Positions 9,385-18,620 are shown, numbered from the stretch's first letter. The stretch: 57,032 nucleotides of DNA from Pantoea wallisii (GCF_002095485.1 NZ_MLFS01000026.1:1-57032), one strand, 5' to 3'. The notes: a model not told the origin generated them from the letters alone. Translations and numbers: made by a program.

Positions 9385-10944
9385 TTATTTCTTACTGCTA
9401 CTGGCGAAAAGTGAATGGAAAAAGCTGTAGAGCGCATCGCCCGCGATAAATCCGGCGGCCATGACCTCCATCGGTGAACGTCCCCGCTCGCCCCATACGC
9501 GCAGAATCAGAATACGCAGCGCGATCCCCACCAGCACGGCCCAGCCGGCGGCAGCGTTGTTGATTAGGAGGCCGGTGGCCAGCAGCACGCCGAGCTGGCG
9601 CTTTGGTCCGCCAATCAGCTGAATAATCGCGCCCGGAATGGCCCACATCAGCAGGTTACCGGCGATGCCCGGCTCGGCGCCGGCCTGAATGGTTTTGGCA
9701 TAGACGCGCGCCACCGGCGGCAGCAGGTTTTCAGCGAAAAACAGCGTATGCGCGTACCACACCACCGGAATAGAGATGGCAAACGCGATCATCGCGGCAA
9801 TCAGCTGAATGCGACGTCCCCACAGCTCATGCTGCACATCCGCGCCGTTGCCACGCAGGATGAAACCCGCTTTGAGATCGTAGCCCATGTCAGCGAAAGC
9901 CGGCCCGGTCGCCGCCGTGAAGCCACACAGCAGGCACAGCGCCAGGGGCGGGAAGCCGAGCAGAATGCCAAGAATCAGGGTGATCAGCGCAACCGCAAAG
10001 GCCGGGAACCAGCCGGAGTGCATCGCGGCGATGCCGACAATCAGCTCGTGAACGAAGGCGGCAAACGCGGCATAGAGGATAAACAGCACCAGCATCGGCA
10101 GGCCCATTTCGCTCCACAGGCCACCTGCCAGCGCCAGCAGCGCCGAGATAACGATATAGCCCACCGTGCCCAACCCCAGCGCGCGCTTTACTTCATTGTC
10201 GCTGCGGCTGACGCTGAGCTGATCACTACGCCGGCTGCGGATCACCTGTACCACCTGAATCAGTGCTACCAGGCCTGCGCCCACCATCACGCCGTGCGGA
10301 ATGTAGAGCGCGTTGATATCAATGCCGGCAACCGGTTGCGCATAGGCGCGCAGCAGGAAACCGATCCCCAGCATGGTCAGCGCCCAGATATTACCGATAA
10401 AGGCGGTCCCAAAGGCTGACATCGGGATCTTAAGCATGGAGCCCACAATGCCGCCGACAATACCGGCCACCAGCAGCCACGCCTGACGACCGCCCTTATC
10501 GCCGGCTTTAATCGCCTCTGCAGCGGCCACGCCCGGTGGCCAGGCGTTGCTGGCCGGAAAGATGCGGGTATCAAACAGGCGATACAGTAGGTAGGCATCC
10601 AGCAGCATCGCCGCGCTGACGCCGATAAACAGCGGCAGCACCAGCTGTGGCTCTCCCAGCGCCCAGGGAACCGCAATCGGCATCAGCAGGCTGTTTGCGG
10701 CGCCAAAGGTGGCGGAAGAGATGGCTGTCTGAGCCAGGTTCTGGACTTCAACCGAACGGTAGCGGCGGAACCACTGCAGCGGAATACGCGCCAGCAGCAT
10801 GGCAAAGAGCGCGCCAATAATAGAAGTGTTGGGGGTTACCCCGATGGTGGTGATCAGCTGAACCCCGATAATGGCACCTGCTACCGAGAGCAGAACCAGC
10901 ATGAAACCCACGCCGAAACTTTTAAGTGGATTAACCTGACGCAT
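9385..10944 (-). CDS. OPT/YSL-family oligopeptide transporter
   Basis: 519-residue integral membrane protein with about 12-14 hydrophobic segments. Family markers: NSLLMPIAVPWALG, IFPASNAWPPGVAAAEAIKAGDK, and TAATGPAFADMGYDLKAGFILRG, the last equivalent to the DLK(T/A)G region of OPT proteins. OPT carriers import oligopeptides, peptide-like compounds or metal chelates by proton symport; the substrate is unknown here. Upstream lies a hairpin and then the iclR gene on the same strand; downstream, 14 bases away, DUF1177. GGGGAA precedes the ATG. Not part of the equivalent E. coli locus, so this gene is inserted relative to E. coli. Confidence 0.88.
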   Translation of the reverse strand: MRQVNPLKSFGVGFMLVLLSVAGAIIGVQLITTIGVTPNTSIIGALFAMLLARIPLQWFRRYRSVEVQNLAQTAISSATFGAANSLLMPIAVPWALGEPQLVLPLFIGVSAAMLLDAYLLYRLFDTRIFPASNAWPPGVAAAEAIKAGDKGGRQAWLLVAGIVGGIVGSMLKIPMSAFGTAFIGNIWALTMLGIGFLLRAYAQPVAGIDINALYIPHGVMVGAGLVALIQVVQVIRSRRSDQLSVSRSDNEVKRALGLGTVGYIVISALLALAGGLWSEMGLPMLVLFILYAAFAAFVHELIVGIAAMHSGWFPAFAVALITLILGILLGFPPLALCLLCGFTAATGPAFADMGYDLKAGFILRGNGADVQHELWGRRIQLIAAMIAFAISIPVVWYAHTLFFAENLLPPVARVYAKTIQAGAEPGIAGNLLMWAIPGAIIQLIGGPKRQLGVLLATGLLINNAAAGWAVLVGIALRILILRVWGERGRSPMEVMAAGFIAGDALYSFFHSLFASSSKK

Positions 10945-11038
10945 ATTTTCCCCGTATTTTCACCCTGCGAAAACGTATTATTTCGCCGTGCCCGACACGC
11001 GGGACATCAACGTTTTTATTAATCGTTCCCTGATTATT

Positions 11039-11069
11039 GAAATAAGCAGGTCCGAAGACCTGCTATTTC
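11039..11069. repeat. Inverted repeat upstream of the OPT gene
   Basis: GAAATA-AGCAGGTC-cgaa-GACCTGCT-ATTTC forms a 13-bp stem with one extra A and a 4-base loop. It sits 95-125 bases before the transporter start and after the iclR stop codon. No T tract follows, so it may be an RNA structure or an operator rather than a classical terminator. A second small hairpin, CCCTG-TTTTTT-CAGGG, lies immediately after iclR near 11117-11132. Confidence 0.5.
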
Positions 11070-11133
11070 CCCGGTGTGGCGCGAAGTATTACGCCTTAAA
11101 AGCAAAATGAGGGTCGCCCTGTTTTTTCAGGGA

Positions 11134-11886
11134 CTATGCGCCGTATTTTTCAGCCATCAGTGCAGCTGTTGTGCGCAATTCACTGAGCAGCGCTTCCGGA
11201 TAACCCGGAGCGGCTTCCTGTGAAAGAAATGAGAGACACAACGCGGCGCTTTCGCCACGATGTTTATTCGTTACGGCCACCGCCAGCGAACTGATACCTG
11301 GCAGGGTTTCATTACGCGCCAGTGCCCAGCCCTGCTGACGGATCAGCGCCAGCTCATGACACAGCGCATCCAGGTTAAGCGGAGAGTTGAGCGAAGCAGC
11401 CTGCCAGTTATCGGCAAAACGCTCGCGCACCTGCTCATCGCTTAGCTGGGCCAGCAGCACGCGGCCGGTTGACGTACCGGTAACGGAAACCCGCGTACCG
11501 GGCGGCGTCACCAGCTGGGTGAAGAACCGGCCATGATACATGCGCATCACCAGCACATCGTCGCCATCCAGTACTGAGATATAGCCCATACACCCGCTGC
11601 TGGCCGCCAGTCGCGCCATGGCGGCAGACGCGCTATCTACCAGCGGCGTCGAGAGAAAATGCCCGGCCACGGAGAGCAGAACCCGGCCAACCCGGAAGCA
11701 GCGACTTTCGGGATCGCGCTCCAGTAAACCTTCACTTTCCATGGTCGCCAGCAGACGTGAAACGGTGCTTTTCGGCAGACCAATGGCCTCGACCACTTCG
11801 GTAAACGTCAGGCCCGGATGGCCCTGCGTGACGCCAAAGCGCTGAAACAGCCTGAGAACGGCAGCCGCATTTTCGAGGGTGGTCAT
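11134..11886 (-). CDS. IclR-family transcriptional regulator
   Basis: 250 residues. N-terminal winged helix with the IclR recognition region FTEVVEAIGLPKSTVSRLLATMESEGLLERD, followed by the IclR effector domain (GRVLLAQLSDEQVRERF, GWALARNETLPGISSLAVAV). Such regulators usually control an adjacent catabolic or uptake operon, so the OPT-DUF1177-aroM genes just downstream on the same strand are the likely targets (inference). An inverted repeat GGAAC-cga-GTTCC lies 20 bases before the start codon and could serve autoregulation. The Shine-Dalgarno sequence is weak. Confidence 0.9.
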   Translation of the reverse strand: MTTLENAAAVLRLFQRFGVTQGHPGLTFTEVVEAIGLPKSTVSRLLATMESEGLLERDPESRCFRVGRVLLSVAGHFLSTPLVDSASAAMARLAASSGCMGYISVLDGDDVLVMRMYHGRFFTQLVTPPGTRVSVTGTSTGRVLLAQLSDEQVRERFADNWQAASLNSPLNLDALCHELALIRQQGWALARNETLPGISSLAVAVTNKHRGESAALCLSFLSQEAAPGYPEALLSELRTTAALMAEKYGA

Positions 11887-11905
11887 GGCGTTAGTTTCAC
11901 TATAT

Positions 11906-11918
11906 GGAACCGAGTTCC
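11906..11918. promoter_or_regulatory. Candidate IclR-type operator
   Basis: Palindrome GGAAC-cga-GTTCC, extended by weaker symmetry to TATGGAAC / GTTCCTGTA, directly upstream of the iclR start codon on the minus strand. Position and the short central spacer suit an IclR-family autoregulatory site. Inference only. Confidence 0.45.
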
Positions 11919-12176
11919 TGTATCAATACCCCGAAAGTAAAGCGCAACGTTTCAGGGGTCAAGCGCAAATTTTGAGCCGGACAAATCCCACTGAAATTAA
12001 GACAGCATAAAATAAGGAGGAAAGGGAAAAACAGATGACGTTATCAGGCAGGATTGGAATGAAAAAGGAAGCTGTGTACCTTTCACCGCATATTATGGTG
12101 GATCAACATGCGGAGAAAAAATTTATTTAGCGACGGGGCGTAATGAATAACGTGCAGGCATCCCTGCCCACAGCCA

Positions 12177-12368
12177 CTATTCTTTTTCCACATCCTCATA
12201 GCGGTCTTTGGCATCCTGCGCTTCCGCTTCCGTTTTATGTTCGCTTATTAACGTGTCAGGACGTGGATGGTCGGCACGTAATTCATACCAGGTAACGGTA
12301 TTTCCGCTCTGGCCTTTCTCTACCGCGACAATGCGCGCTTCTCGTGGATAGGGTGGTCTGGTTGGCAT
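12177..12368 (-). CDS. yaiA: YaiA family protein
   Basis: 63-residue protein almost collinear with E. coli Yai[15 protein letters not shown], then [23 protein letters not shown] and a KDRYED end. Function unknown; in E. coli it is co-transcribed with aroL under TyrR/TrpR control. I chose the ATG at 12368 because homology starts there; an upstream in-frame extension to 12437 has no family match. It lies 111 bases downstream of aroL on the same strand, the E. coli order. Confidence 0.93.
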   Translation of the reverse strand: MPTRPPYPREARIVAVEKGQSGNTVTWYELRADHPRPDTLISEHKTEAEAQDAKDRYEDVEKE

Positions 12369-12479
12369 ATATTTCCCTCTTATGTCAGATGTCCACACGA
12401 CAGTGGCGATCCCCTGTCTGTTATTCAGTATAGACAAATGCGGATCGCTGCAAACAAAGAGGGAAAATTCTGAGGAGAA

Positions 12480-13004
12480 TCAGCTGGCGCGGGCGAGAGA
12501 GAGCGACTGCAAAATTTGTTCGACAACCCGCTCCGGGGGCTGCATCGCATTGACTTCATGATGTGCAGCCTGACGATAGAGGTGCGCACGCTCGCGCAGG
12601 ATATCGTGCATCTCTTCAGCGATCGGCCGCCCCGTAAGGGTGGGACGCTGTGCCGCCTCCGGCTGGCGCTCAAGCCTACCGGCCAGCACGTCAGATGGCG
12701 CATTCAGCCAGATAACCTGCCCGTGCTCGCGCATGAAGCGACGATTGACTTCTGCCAGCACCATTCCGCCGCCGGTGGCGATCACCGTGTCCGGCGCAGT
12801 GACGGCGCGTAAAGATTCGGTTTCACGGGCGCGAAAGCTGTCCCAGCCCTCAGCCGCCACGATATCAGCCACGCTGCGCTGCGTGGCGAGCTGCAGATGG
12901 TGATCGGTATCCTGAAAGGCGTAACCCAGCGCCTGTGAAAGCGCCTGGCCGATAGTGGTTTTACCGCAACCGCGTGCGCCGATCAGATAGATGGGTAATG
13001 ACAT
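12480..13004 (-). CDS. aroL: Shikimate kinase II
   Basis: 174 residues, the length of E. coli AroL. Phosphorylates shikimate at O3 with ATP in the chorismate pathway. P-loop GARGCGKTT at residues 9-17, shikimate-binding FQDTDHH, ATGGGMVL, and the lid arginine region (QRPTLTGRP). GGAGG lies about 10 bases before the ATG. Followed by yaiA on the same strand. I found no clear TyrR box (TGTAAA-N6-TTTACA) upstream. Confidence 0.95.
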   Translation of the reverse strand: MSLPIYLIGARGCGKTTIGQALSQALGYAFQDTDHHLQLATQRSVADIVAAEGWDSFRARETESLRAVTAPDTVIATGGGMVLAEVNRRFMREHGQVIWLNAPSDVLAGRLERQPEAAQRPTLTGRPIAEEMHDILRERAHLYRQAAHHEVNAMQPPERVVEQILQSLSLARAS

Positions 13005-13289
13005 CCGGGCTCATCCTCCGCCGTATTCTGCCGCACGGGCAAGGTCATCAGGTCAATAATGCGTCGCATAATACCTGGATTTTATTTTATCAGCCAGCCG
13101 GGAAGCACGAATTACGCGTCTTTCAGTACGGTAAAAAGTTAATCATTTGAATTTAATCAGGAATTACATGCGCATTTCGTGCATGGTGTAAAGTGTAAGC
13201 GCGGGCAACATTTCCTTACCAGGCCGGAGATTTACTTTCCGCCGCGCCGCCCGCATATAGTGAAGTATCTCGCAAAACGGAGGTTCATC

Positions 13290-13976
13290 ATGCAGAGCCA
13301 GGAACAACAATTGATTGAGAGCCTGTTCAGCCGACTGAAACAGGCAGAGACCCAGAGCGGCCCGCGCGATGCCGGCGCCGAGCAGCTGATTAAGCAGTTT
13401 TTACAAAGCCAGCCGGGCGCGCCGTACTATATGGCGCAGGCGATCCTGATCCAGGAAGCGGCGATGAAAAAGCTGAATGCCCAGGTGTCCGATCTGGAAA
13501 GTCGCCTCGCGCAGGCGCAGCAGCAGGCACCGCAGCAGAGCAGCGGCGGTTTTCTGTCGAGCCTGTTTGGCAGCGGCTCCCGCCAGCAGCAGCCAGCCTG
13601 GAACAGTGCCCCGCAGCAGCCGCAGCAGGCCCCACCACAACCGCAATACGCCGCACCGCCTGCGCGCGGCACCGGTTTTCTCGGTGGCGCGTTGCAGACA
13701 GCCGTAGGCGTTGCCGGTGGTGTGGTGATGGCCGATATGCTAACCAGCATGTTCCATCACTCACAGCCGGAGGAGATCGTTAACATTATCAACGAACCGG
13801 CGTTGCCGCAGGTTGATAACAATCTCGATACCTTTAACGGTGGTGATGGCAACGACAGCAACAACGCCTTCCTCAACGATAACGCCAGCTGGGACGATAA
13901 CCGCTTCGCGGATAACAACGACTTCAGCGACTTTGGCGGCGGCGACTACAGCGATGACGACGACAGCTTCGTTTGA
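13290..13976 (+). CDS. DUF2076 domain-containing protein
   Basis: 228 residues. N-terminal helical part (QSQEQQLIESLFSRLKQAE, then QPGAPYYMAQAILIQEAA) is the DUF2076 signature; a Gln/Pro-rich linker (about residues 85-130) leads to a glycine-rich hydrophobic segment (GGALQTAVGVAGGVVMADML) and an Asn/Asp-rich acidic tail ending DDDDSFV. Function unknown. GGAGG lies 6 bases before the ATG at 13290, which decides the start over an upstream extension. It converges with yaiI with no gap between the stop codons. Confidence 0.88.
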   Translation: MQSQEQQLIESLFSRLKQAETQSGPRDAGAEQLIKQFLQSQPGAPYYMAQAILIQEAAMKKLNAQVSDLESRLAQAQQQAPQQSSGGFLSSLFGSGSRQQQPAWNSAPQQPQQAPPQPQYAAPPARGTGFLGGALQTAVGVAGGVVMADMLTSMFHHSQPEEIVNIINEPALPQVDNNLDTFNGGDGNDSNNAFLNDNASWDDNRFADNNDFSDFGGGDYSDDDDSFV

Positions 13977-14420
13977 TTAGCGCTGACGCAGCCACTTATC
14001 CAGTTCATTAGCAAACTGCTGGCGGTCACGTGGGCTCAGCGCCGACGGGCCGCCGCTCTGAATGCCGCTGGCGCGCATCGTCTCCATAAAGTCACGCATG
14101 GTTAAGCGCTGGCGAATAGTATCCGGCGAGTAGCGCTCACCGCGCGGGTTAAGCGCAGCGGCCCCCTTCTCCAGCACCTCGGCGGCCAGCGGAATATCAC
14201 CCGTTATCACCAGCTCACCCGGCTGCACGCGCTTAACAATTTCATTATCTGCCACATCAAACCCCGCAGCGACCTGCAGCGTTTTCAGCCAGGGCGAGCC
14301 CGGTACACGCAGCGGCTGGTTGGCGACAAACGTCACCGTCACACGGGTGCGCTCGGCGGCGCGGTAAAGCACTTCTTTGATGACATTCGGACAGGCATCG
14401 GCATCAACCCAAATTGACAT
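13977..14420 (-). CDS. yaiI: UPF0178 protein YaiI
   Basis: 147 residues matching E. coli YaiI (152): [13 protein letters not shown], then [34 protein letters not shown] and [17 protein letters not shown]0178 proteins have a PIN-like nuclease fold with clustered aspartates (DADAC, DVADNEI, TGDIP); no activity is established. Divergent from proC, as in E. coli. Confidence 0.94.
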   Translation of the reverse strand: MSIWVDADACPNVIKEVLYRAAERTRVTVTFVANQPLRVPGSPWLKTLQVAAGFDVADNEIVKRVQPGELVITGDIPLAAEVLEKGAAALNPRGERYSPDTIRQRLTMRDFMETMRASGIQSGGPSALSPRDRQQFANELDKWLRQR

Positions 14421-14563
14421 GAGAGATCCTTGTTGACGGGAAATGTCGCCGATCTTGCCGTGCTGTGCAGGAATGGCAAATGTTATTTGTGCGCGACTTG
14501 TTATTCATGGTGTCTGACGTAAGCTAAGCCACTGAGAAAACGAACCACGTTAAGGATAGAGCG

Positions 14564-15374
14564 ATGCTGGAGAAGAAAATCGGGTTTGTCGGCTGCGGCA
14601 ACATGGCAAAAGCCATCATCAGCGGCCTGGTCAACAGCGGCAGATAGCCCCGGCCAATATATGGGTGCACGATCGTAAAGCCGAAATCAATCAGGCGATG
14701 GCGCAGCAGTACGGCGTCACTGCCGCTGAGAGCGCAGAGAGCATGGCGCGTGAAGTGGACATCCTGTTCGGCGCGGTTAAACCCAATGTGATTCTCAAAG
14801 TGCTGAAAGATCTGGCTGGCCAGCTGAAAAAGGATGCGCTGGTGGTCTCGATTGCCGCAGGCGTGACGCTGGACTCGCTGGCGTCGGTGCTCGGCCACGA
14901 TCGCAAAATTATCCGCGTGATGCCGAATACACCTTCACTGGTGGGTGAAGGCATGACGTCAATTACCCCTAACGTGCTGGTTGAGCAACCGGAGATCGAT
15001 GAAGTTGTCACCATCTTTGAAAGCTTCGGCAAGGCAGCCGTGTCAGTGAATACCTGATTCACGCCGTGGTCGGCGTGAGCGGTTCAGCGCCGGCCTATGT
15101 GTTTATGTTTATCGAAGCGATGGCGGATGCGGCGGTGCTGGGCGGTATGCCGCGTGCGCAGGCCTACCAGTTTGCGGCCCAGGCGGTGAAAGGCTCTGCG
15201 CAGATGGTGCTGGAGACCGGAAAGCATCCGGGCGAACTCAAGGATATGGTCTGTTCACCGGGTGGCACCACCATCGAAGCCGTTAAGGCGCTGGAGGAGA
15301 GTGGTTTCCGCGCGGCGGTTATCAACGCCATGCAGCAGTGCATGGCGAAGTCCGAAGCGCTAAGCAAGCAGTAA
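14564..15374 (+). CDS. proC: Pyrroline-5-carboxylate reductase, two frameshifts in this sequence
   Basis: Last step of proline synthesis, NADPH-dependent reduction of pyrroline-5-carboxylate. Start MLEKKIGFVGCGNMAKAI with the Rossmann GxGxxx motif; AAGGA 7 bases before the ATG. The frame stops at 14645 (SGR*). Restoring one C at about 14641 gives SGQIAPANIWVHD and continues correctly. It stops again at 15055; restoring one G at about 15048 gives VSVEYLIHAVVGVSGSAPAYVF, the substrate-binding region. The remaining body (MPNTPSLVGEG, KDMVCSPGGTTIEAV) is well conserved. Repaired length is 270 residues against 269 in E. coli. Two lesions in an otherwise intact biosynthetic gene point to sequence errors. 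Confidence 0.93.
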
Positions 15375-15385
15375 CGTTGCGCAGA

Positions 15386-15420
15386 GCGCCACCTCTCCCT
15401 ACAGCCGGAAGAGGTGGCGC
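15386..15420. terminator. Hairpin between convergent proC and oxidoreductase genes
   Basis: Perfect 11-bp inverted repeat GCGCCACCTCT / AGAGGTGGCGC with a 13-base loop, 11 bases after the proC stop codon and 18 before the end of the convergent gene. There is no T run on either side, so termination is inferred from stem strength and position. Confidence 0.55.
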
Positions 15421-15438
15421 ACGTATAATATTGCCCGT

Positions 15439-16965
15439 TTACCCCTGATAAGCCTCGTACAGCGCCACCCCCTGCTCCAGCGTCAGCGGCTGCTGCATTT
15501 CATGCACCAGCGCGGCAGTCAGGGTGTACATCCCGGCGGAGCAGACAGCGGCAATAACACCCCGCTGACAGTAAAAGGCGATAAAGCGCTTCTCCTGTAG
15601 CGATCCCAGCAGGCGATAGCTATCCCACTCCTCTGCGTGTCCCAGATATTCGTAGCGCGTGCCGTAGTGCGCGGTCCAGAAAAACGGGACGCGATCGTAT
15701 GCAATCCCTTTGCCCAGCATATTCAGCGCGGCAATGCGCCCCTGCTGATGCGCCACGCGGTAGTGCTCAATCCGCTGCACGCCCTGCGCGACCGGATAGC
15801 TGGCGATATCCCCGGCTACCCAGATGTTCTCCGTGATGCGCAACTGATCGTCTGTCAGCAGGCTGCCGTCCTCCTGCAGAGGGAGATCGTGGATGAAATC
15901 CGTCGCCGGTGCCACGCCGGTGCCACAGAGTACCAGGCTGGCAGGTACGGTTTTACCGCCCTTCAGCCGCACGGCGCTCACGCTGCCCTCGCCCTCAAGG
16001 GCCTCCGGCTCACCCTCCACAAACTTCACGCCGTTACTGCGGTGCAGATCGTAAAAATGGCGGCCAATCTCTTCGCCAAACTGTTTCGCAAACGGCAGCG
16101 GATGACGGGCAATCACCGTGACATCGACATTGCGATTGCGCAGCGCGCCCGCAACTTCCATACCGATAAAGCTGTTACCGATGACCGCCAGCTGCTGCGT
16201 TTCATCCACCTGCTTCAGCAGCGCATCGGCCTGATTGAGTGAACGCAGGACATGCACGCCGTCGAGATTGCTGCCGGGAATATCCAGCGGCTGCGGCACG
16301 CCGCCGGTAGCCAGCAGCAGCTTATCGAATTTCACCTGCTGGCCATCCTTCAGCAGCAGGGTTTGTTGCCGGGCATTGAGCTGTGCAACATCGCCCTGGC
16401 GCAACGTCACCGGTCCCAGCACATCCTGCCCGAGCAGTTTGGGCACCTCTTCAATTGCCATTTTGCCCGATGGCACAAATTTACTGAGCGTGGTGCGGTC
16501 ATAAGGGGCGGCGGTTTCGCGCTCAACACGCACAATCTGCCCGCTAAAGCCCTCATCACGCAGCGTCCAGATTGCCGCGCTGCCGGCGGCACCCGAGCCC
16601 AGAATTACATACACGGGCGTTTGCCCCTGCGTAGCCGGCGCGCGGGCCGGCGACATCGCCTGTGGGTTAATCAGCACTTTACCCTGCTCAATACGCACCG
16701 GGTAACGCTTAAGGTTAGCCAGCGCCAGGGGCTCGCACATTTTGCCATCGTTCAGCTGAAACACCGCTTTGTGCCACGGGCAGATCAGCTTGTCGTCGCA
16801 CACCGCGCCCTGCTCCAGCGGCGCGCCCGCATGCGGGCACTTCGCCTGCAGTGCCTGTACGCGATCGCCGTCCCGGACCAGCACCATATCGGTATCGCCG
16901 ACGGTAAATTTGGTGGGTTTCCGCTGCGCCAGCGCCTTAAGTTCCACGACAGTTTGATAGCTCAC
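15439..16965 (-). CDS. FAD-dependent oxidoreductase with N-terminal Rieske domain
   Basis: 508 residues, GTG start at 16965 with AAGGAG 6 bases upstream. Residues 1-105 form a Rieske [2Fe-2S] domain with CPHAGAPL and CPWHKAVF ligand motifs. The rest is a pyridine-nucleotide disulfide oxidoreductase fold: VILGSGAAGSAAI binds FAD, VIGNSFIGMEVAG binds NAD(P)H, and ENIWVAGDIASYP is the second FAD motif. Overall architecture resembles AIF-like/NirD-fused reductases, with a C-terminal reductase dimerisation segment. Substrate unknown; possibly electron transfer to an oxygenase or a redox-stress role. Convergent with proC; neighbours give no clear pathway. Confidence 0.88.
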   Translation of the reverse strand: MSYQTVVELKALAQRKPTKFTVGDTDMVLVRDGDRVQALQAKCPHAGAPLEQGAVCDDKLICPWHKAVFQLNDGKMCEPLALANLKRYPVRIEQGKVLINPQAMSPARAPATQGQTPVYVILGSGAAGSAAIWTLRDEGFSGQIVRVERETAAPYDRTTLSKFVPSGKMAIEEVPKLLGQDVLGPVTLRQGDVAQLNARQQTLLLKDGQQVKFDKLLLATGGVPQPLDIPGSNLDGVHVLRSLNQADALLKQVDETQQLAVIGNSFIGMEVAGALRNRNVDVTVIARHPLPFAKQFGEEIGRHFYDLHRSNGVKFVEGEPEALEGEGSVSAVRLKGGKTVPASLVLCGTGVAPATDFIHDLPLQEDGSLLTDDQLRITENIWVAGDIASYPVAQGVQRIEHYRVAHQQGRIAALNMLGKGIAYDRVPFFWTAHYGTRYEYLGHAEEWDSYRLLGSLQEKRFIAFYCQRGVIAAVCSAGMYTLTAALVHEMQQPLTLEQGVALYEAYQG

Positions 16966-17113
16966 ATCAGGCTCCTTCTCTGTTATCGGTATCGATGCAA
17001 CAAAACCCTGCAAACAGTAAGTGTGGCAAAACATGGGGATTTAGCTGAAAAACAGCGTGCAATGGCGGATAACACACTGTTTATCCGCCGCTTTCAGGAG
17101 GGATCAGAAGCTG

Positions 17114-18025
17114 TCAGAGGAATACGCTGGGAACGATGATAGCCGCAAAGATGGCCGCGATCAGCCCATGCTTCACCCAGTAATAGAGACGACGATTACG
17201 TTTTTTCAGGTTTTGGCCGGCATCGCGCAGCGCATAGACATATTTGAAGATACGGTTGATGTAGCCAGTCCGATCACTCTCATCGTTCGGAGATGCCGCC
17301 GCTGACATCAGCGTTGAACCCACCCAATGGTTAACTGCCTGCGCCCAGCGCCACTTCATTGGCCGTTCGATATCGCAGAACAGAATAATACGCGTCTGTT
17401 CGCTCTCGTTCTGCGCCCAGTGCACGTAGGTTTCATCAAAGATTACCGCTTCACCATCGCGCCAGCTGTGGCGCTGCCGGTCAACCTCAATAAAGCAGCG
17501 ATCGTCGTTTGGCGTCTGCAGTCCCAGATGATAACGCACCGATCCCGCATAAGGATCGCGATGCTTGCCCAGATGGCTGCCGGGCGGGAGTTCGGCAAAC
17601 ATCGCCGCTTTAACGCCGGGAATGCGGCTGACCAGAGCGGTCGTCACCGGACATAACTCACGCGCTGACGGGTGCGCCTCGCCATACCACTTCAGGTAGA
17701 ACCGTTTCCAGCCGCGTTTGAAGAACGTATTGAACCCGGCATCGTTATGCGTCTGCGCCACCTTTATGTGATCCTGCAGCCGGATTGCCTCATCACGGAT
17801 AACCTGCCAGTTCTCCGTGAGCTGACGTAACTCGGGGAAATCTTCTGTCGGAAAGTAAGGTTTTTTCGCCGGCAGTGTCGACAGGCCGGTCATAAACATA
17901 TTTATCGGGGCCATAAACGTGGAGTGATCAAATAGCTGTCGGGAAAATTTCTGTTTTTCCACACCACGTGAATGGGCATAGATGACGCTAATAATAAAAA
18001 TACCAAGAATGATCGCAGCGACCAT
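17114..18025 (-). CDS. lpxO: LpxO-type lipid A hydroxylase (aspartyl/asparaginyl beta-hydroxylase family)
   Basis: 303 residues. N-terminal membrane anchor (VAAIILGIFIISVIYAHS) followed by the Fe(II)/2-oxoglutarate dioxygenase domain: GSHLGKHRDPYAGSVRYHLGL provides the HxD iron ligands, DGEAVIFDETYVHWAQNE the second histidine region, and TRIILF the co-substrate arginine. A second hydrophobic helix lies at the C-terminus (GLIAAIFAAIIVPSVFL). LpxO adds a 2-hydroxyl to a lipid A myristate at the inner membrane. The family also contains other hydroxylases, so the lipid A role is inferred from length and membrane anchors. AAGGA is 9 bases before the ATG. Confidence 0.82.
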   Translation of the reverse strand: MVAAIILGIFIISVIYAHSRGVEKQKFSRQLFDHSTFMAPINMFMTGLSTLPAKKPYFPTEDFPELRQLTENWQVIRDEAIRLQDHIKVAQTHNDAGFNTFFKRGWKRFYLKWYGEAHPSARELCPVTTALVSRIPGVKAAMFAELPPGSHLGKHRDPYAGSVRYHLGLQTPNDDRCFIEVDRQRHSWRDGEAVIFDETYVHWAQNESEQTRIILFCDIERPMKWRWAQAVNHWVGSTLMSAAASPNDESDRTGYINRIFKYVYALRDAGQNLKKRNRRLYYWVKHGLIAAIFAAIIVPSVFL

Positions 18026-18199
18026 ACAACGGGTTCCTTATGTTGCACGTTAAATAGATCTGTGCGCTACAACGCGCAGAGGAGATAAAGTGGAAGGAGG
18101 AGGATTTTAGGTATGCTGTTTGTAAAGTTTTGGCAGCGCGTGCCGTTTCCTGCGGGCTTTATAAACCAGAGCTAAACGAGTTGATGCGGGGGATAAAAA

Positions 18200-18219
18200 A
18201 AGCGGCACGCAGGCCGCTT
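18200..18219 (-). terminator. psiF terminator
   Basis: AAGCGGC-acgcag-GCCGCTT hairpin with a run of seven A residues on its left, which reads as seven T residues after the stem on the minus strand. It lies 6 bases past the end of psiF. Confidence 0.85.
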
Positions 18220-18225
18220 GTCACG

Positions 18226-18531
18226 TTATGCGCTTTTTTTCAGGCAGCTACTCATAAAGGTTTTACGTTCATCACCGGTGAGATTTTTATCGCCTGCTGC
18301 ACTATTACAGCTTTTCATTTTCATTTGTTGCGGTGTCATATTACCCGCTTTGCTGTCTCTCTTCAGGCATTCGCTCATAAAGCTTTTACGCGCATCCCCT
18401 TTAAGATTTTGTGTGGCAGCGTGCTGACTACACAGCGCCATCGTCTCCTGCTGCGCGGTTTTTTCCGCCGCGCCTGCGCCGCCCGCCAGCAGCAGACCTG
18501 CTGCCATCATTACTGATAACCACGATTTCAT
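18226..18531 (-). CDS. psiF: PsiF family phosphate-starvation-inducible protein
   Basis: 101 residues. Cleavable signal peptide (MKSWLSVMMAAGLLLAGGAGAA) followed by two PsiF repeats: CSQHAATQNLKGDARKSFMSECLK and CNSAAGDKNLTGDERKTFMSSCLK, each with two cysteines likely paired in the periplasm. E. coli psiF lies downstream of phoA under PhoB control; phoA is absent here, so phosphate control is not evident. I chose the ATG at 18531, where the signal peptide and homology begin. A terminator follows directly. Confidence 0.92.
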   Translation of the reverse strand: MKSWLSVMMAAGLLLAGGAGAAEKTAQQETMALCSQHAATQNLKGDARKSFMSECLKRDSKAGNMTPQQMKMKSCNSAAGDKNLTGDERKTFMSSCLKKSA

Positions 18532-18620
18532 AGCCGGTATCTCCGTGAAATGATTACCTGTTAAGCATGGCACGGAATAAGCAAAGCGGAAAAGAGTCTG
18601 ACAGAACAAAAAAGGCAGAA

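Noticed and set aside
9748..10419. 223-codon ORF opposite the OPT transporter
   Set aside because: Arg/His/Gln-rich composition typical of antisense of a membrane protein; no start signal.
13005..13289. TyrR box upstream of aroL
   Set aside because: Only a half-site TGTAAA near 13187 was seen, far from the start and without the TTTACA partner.
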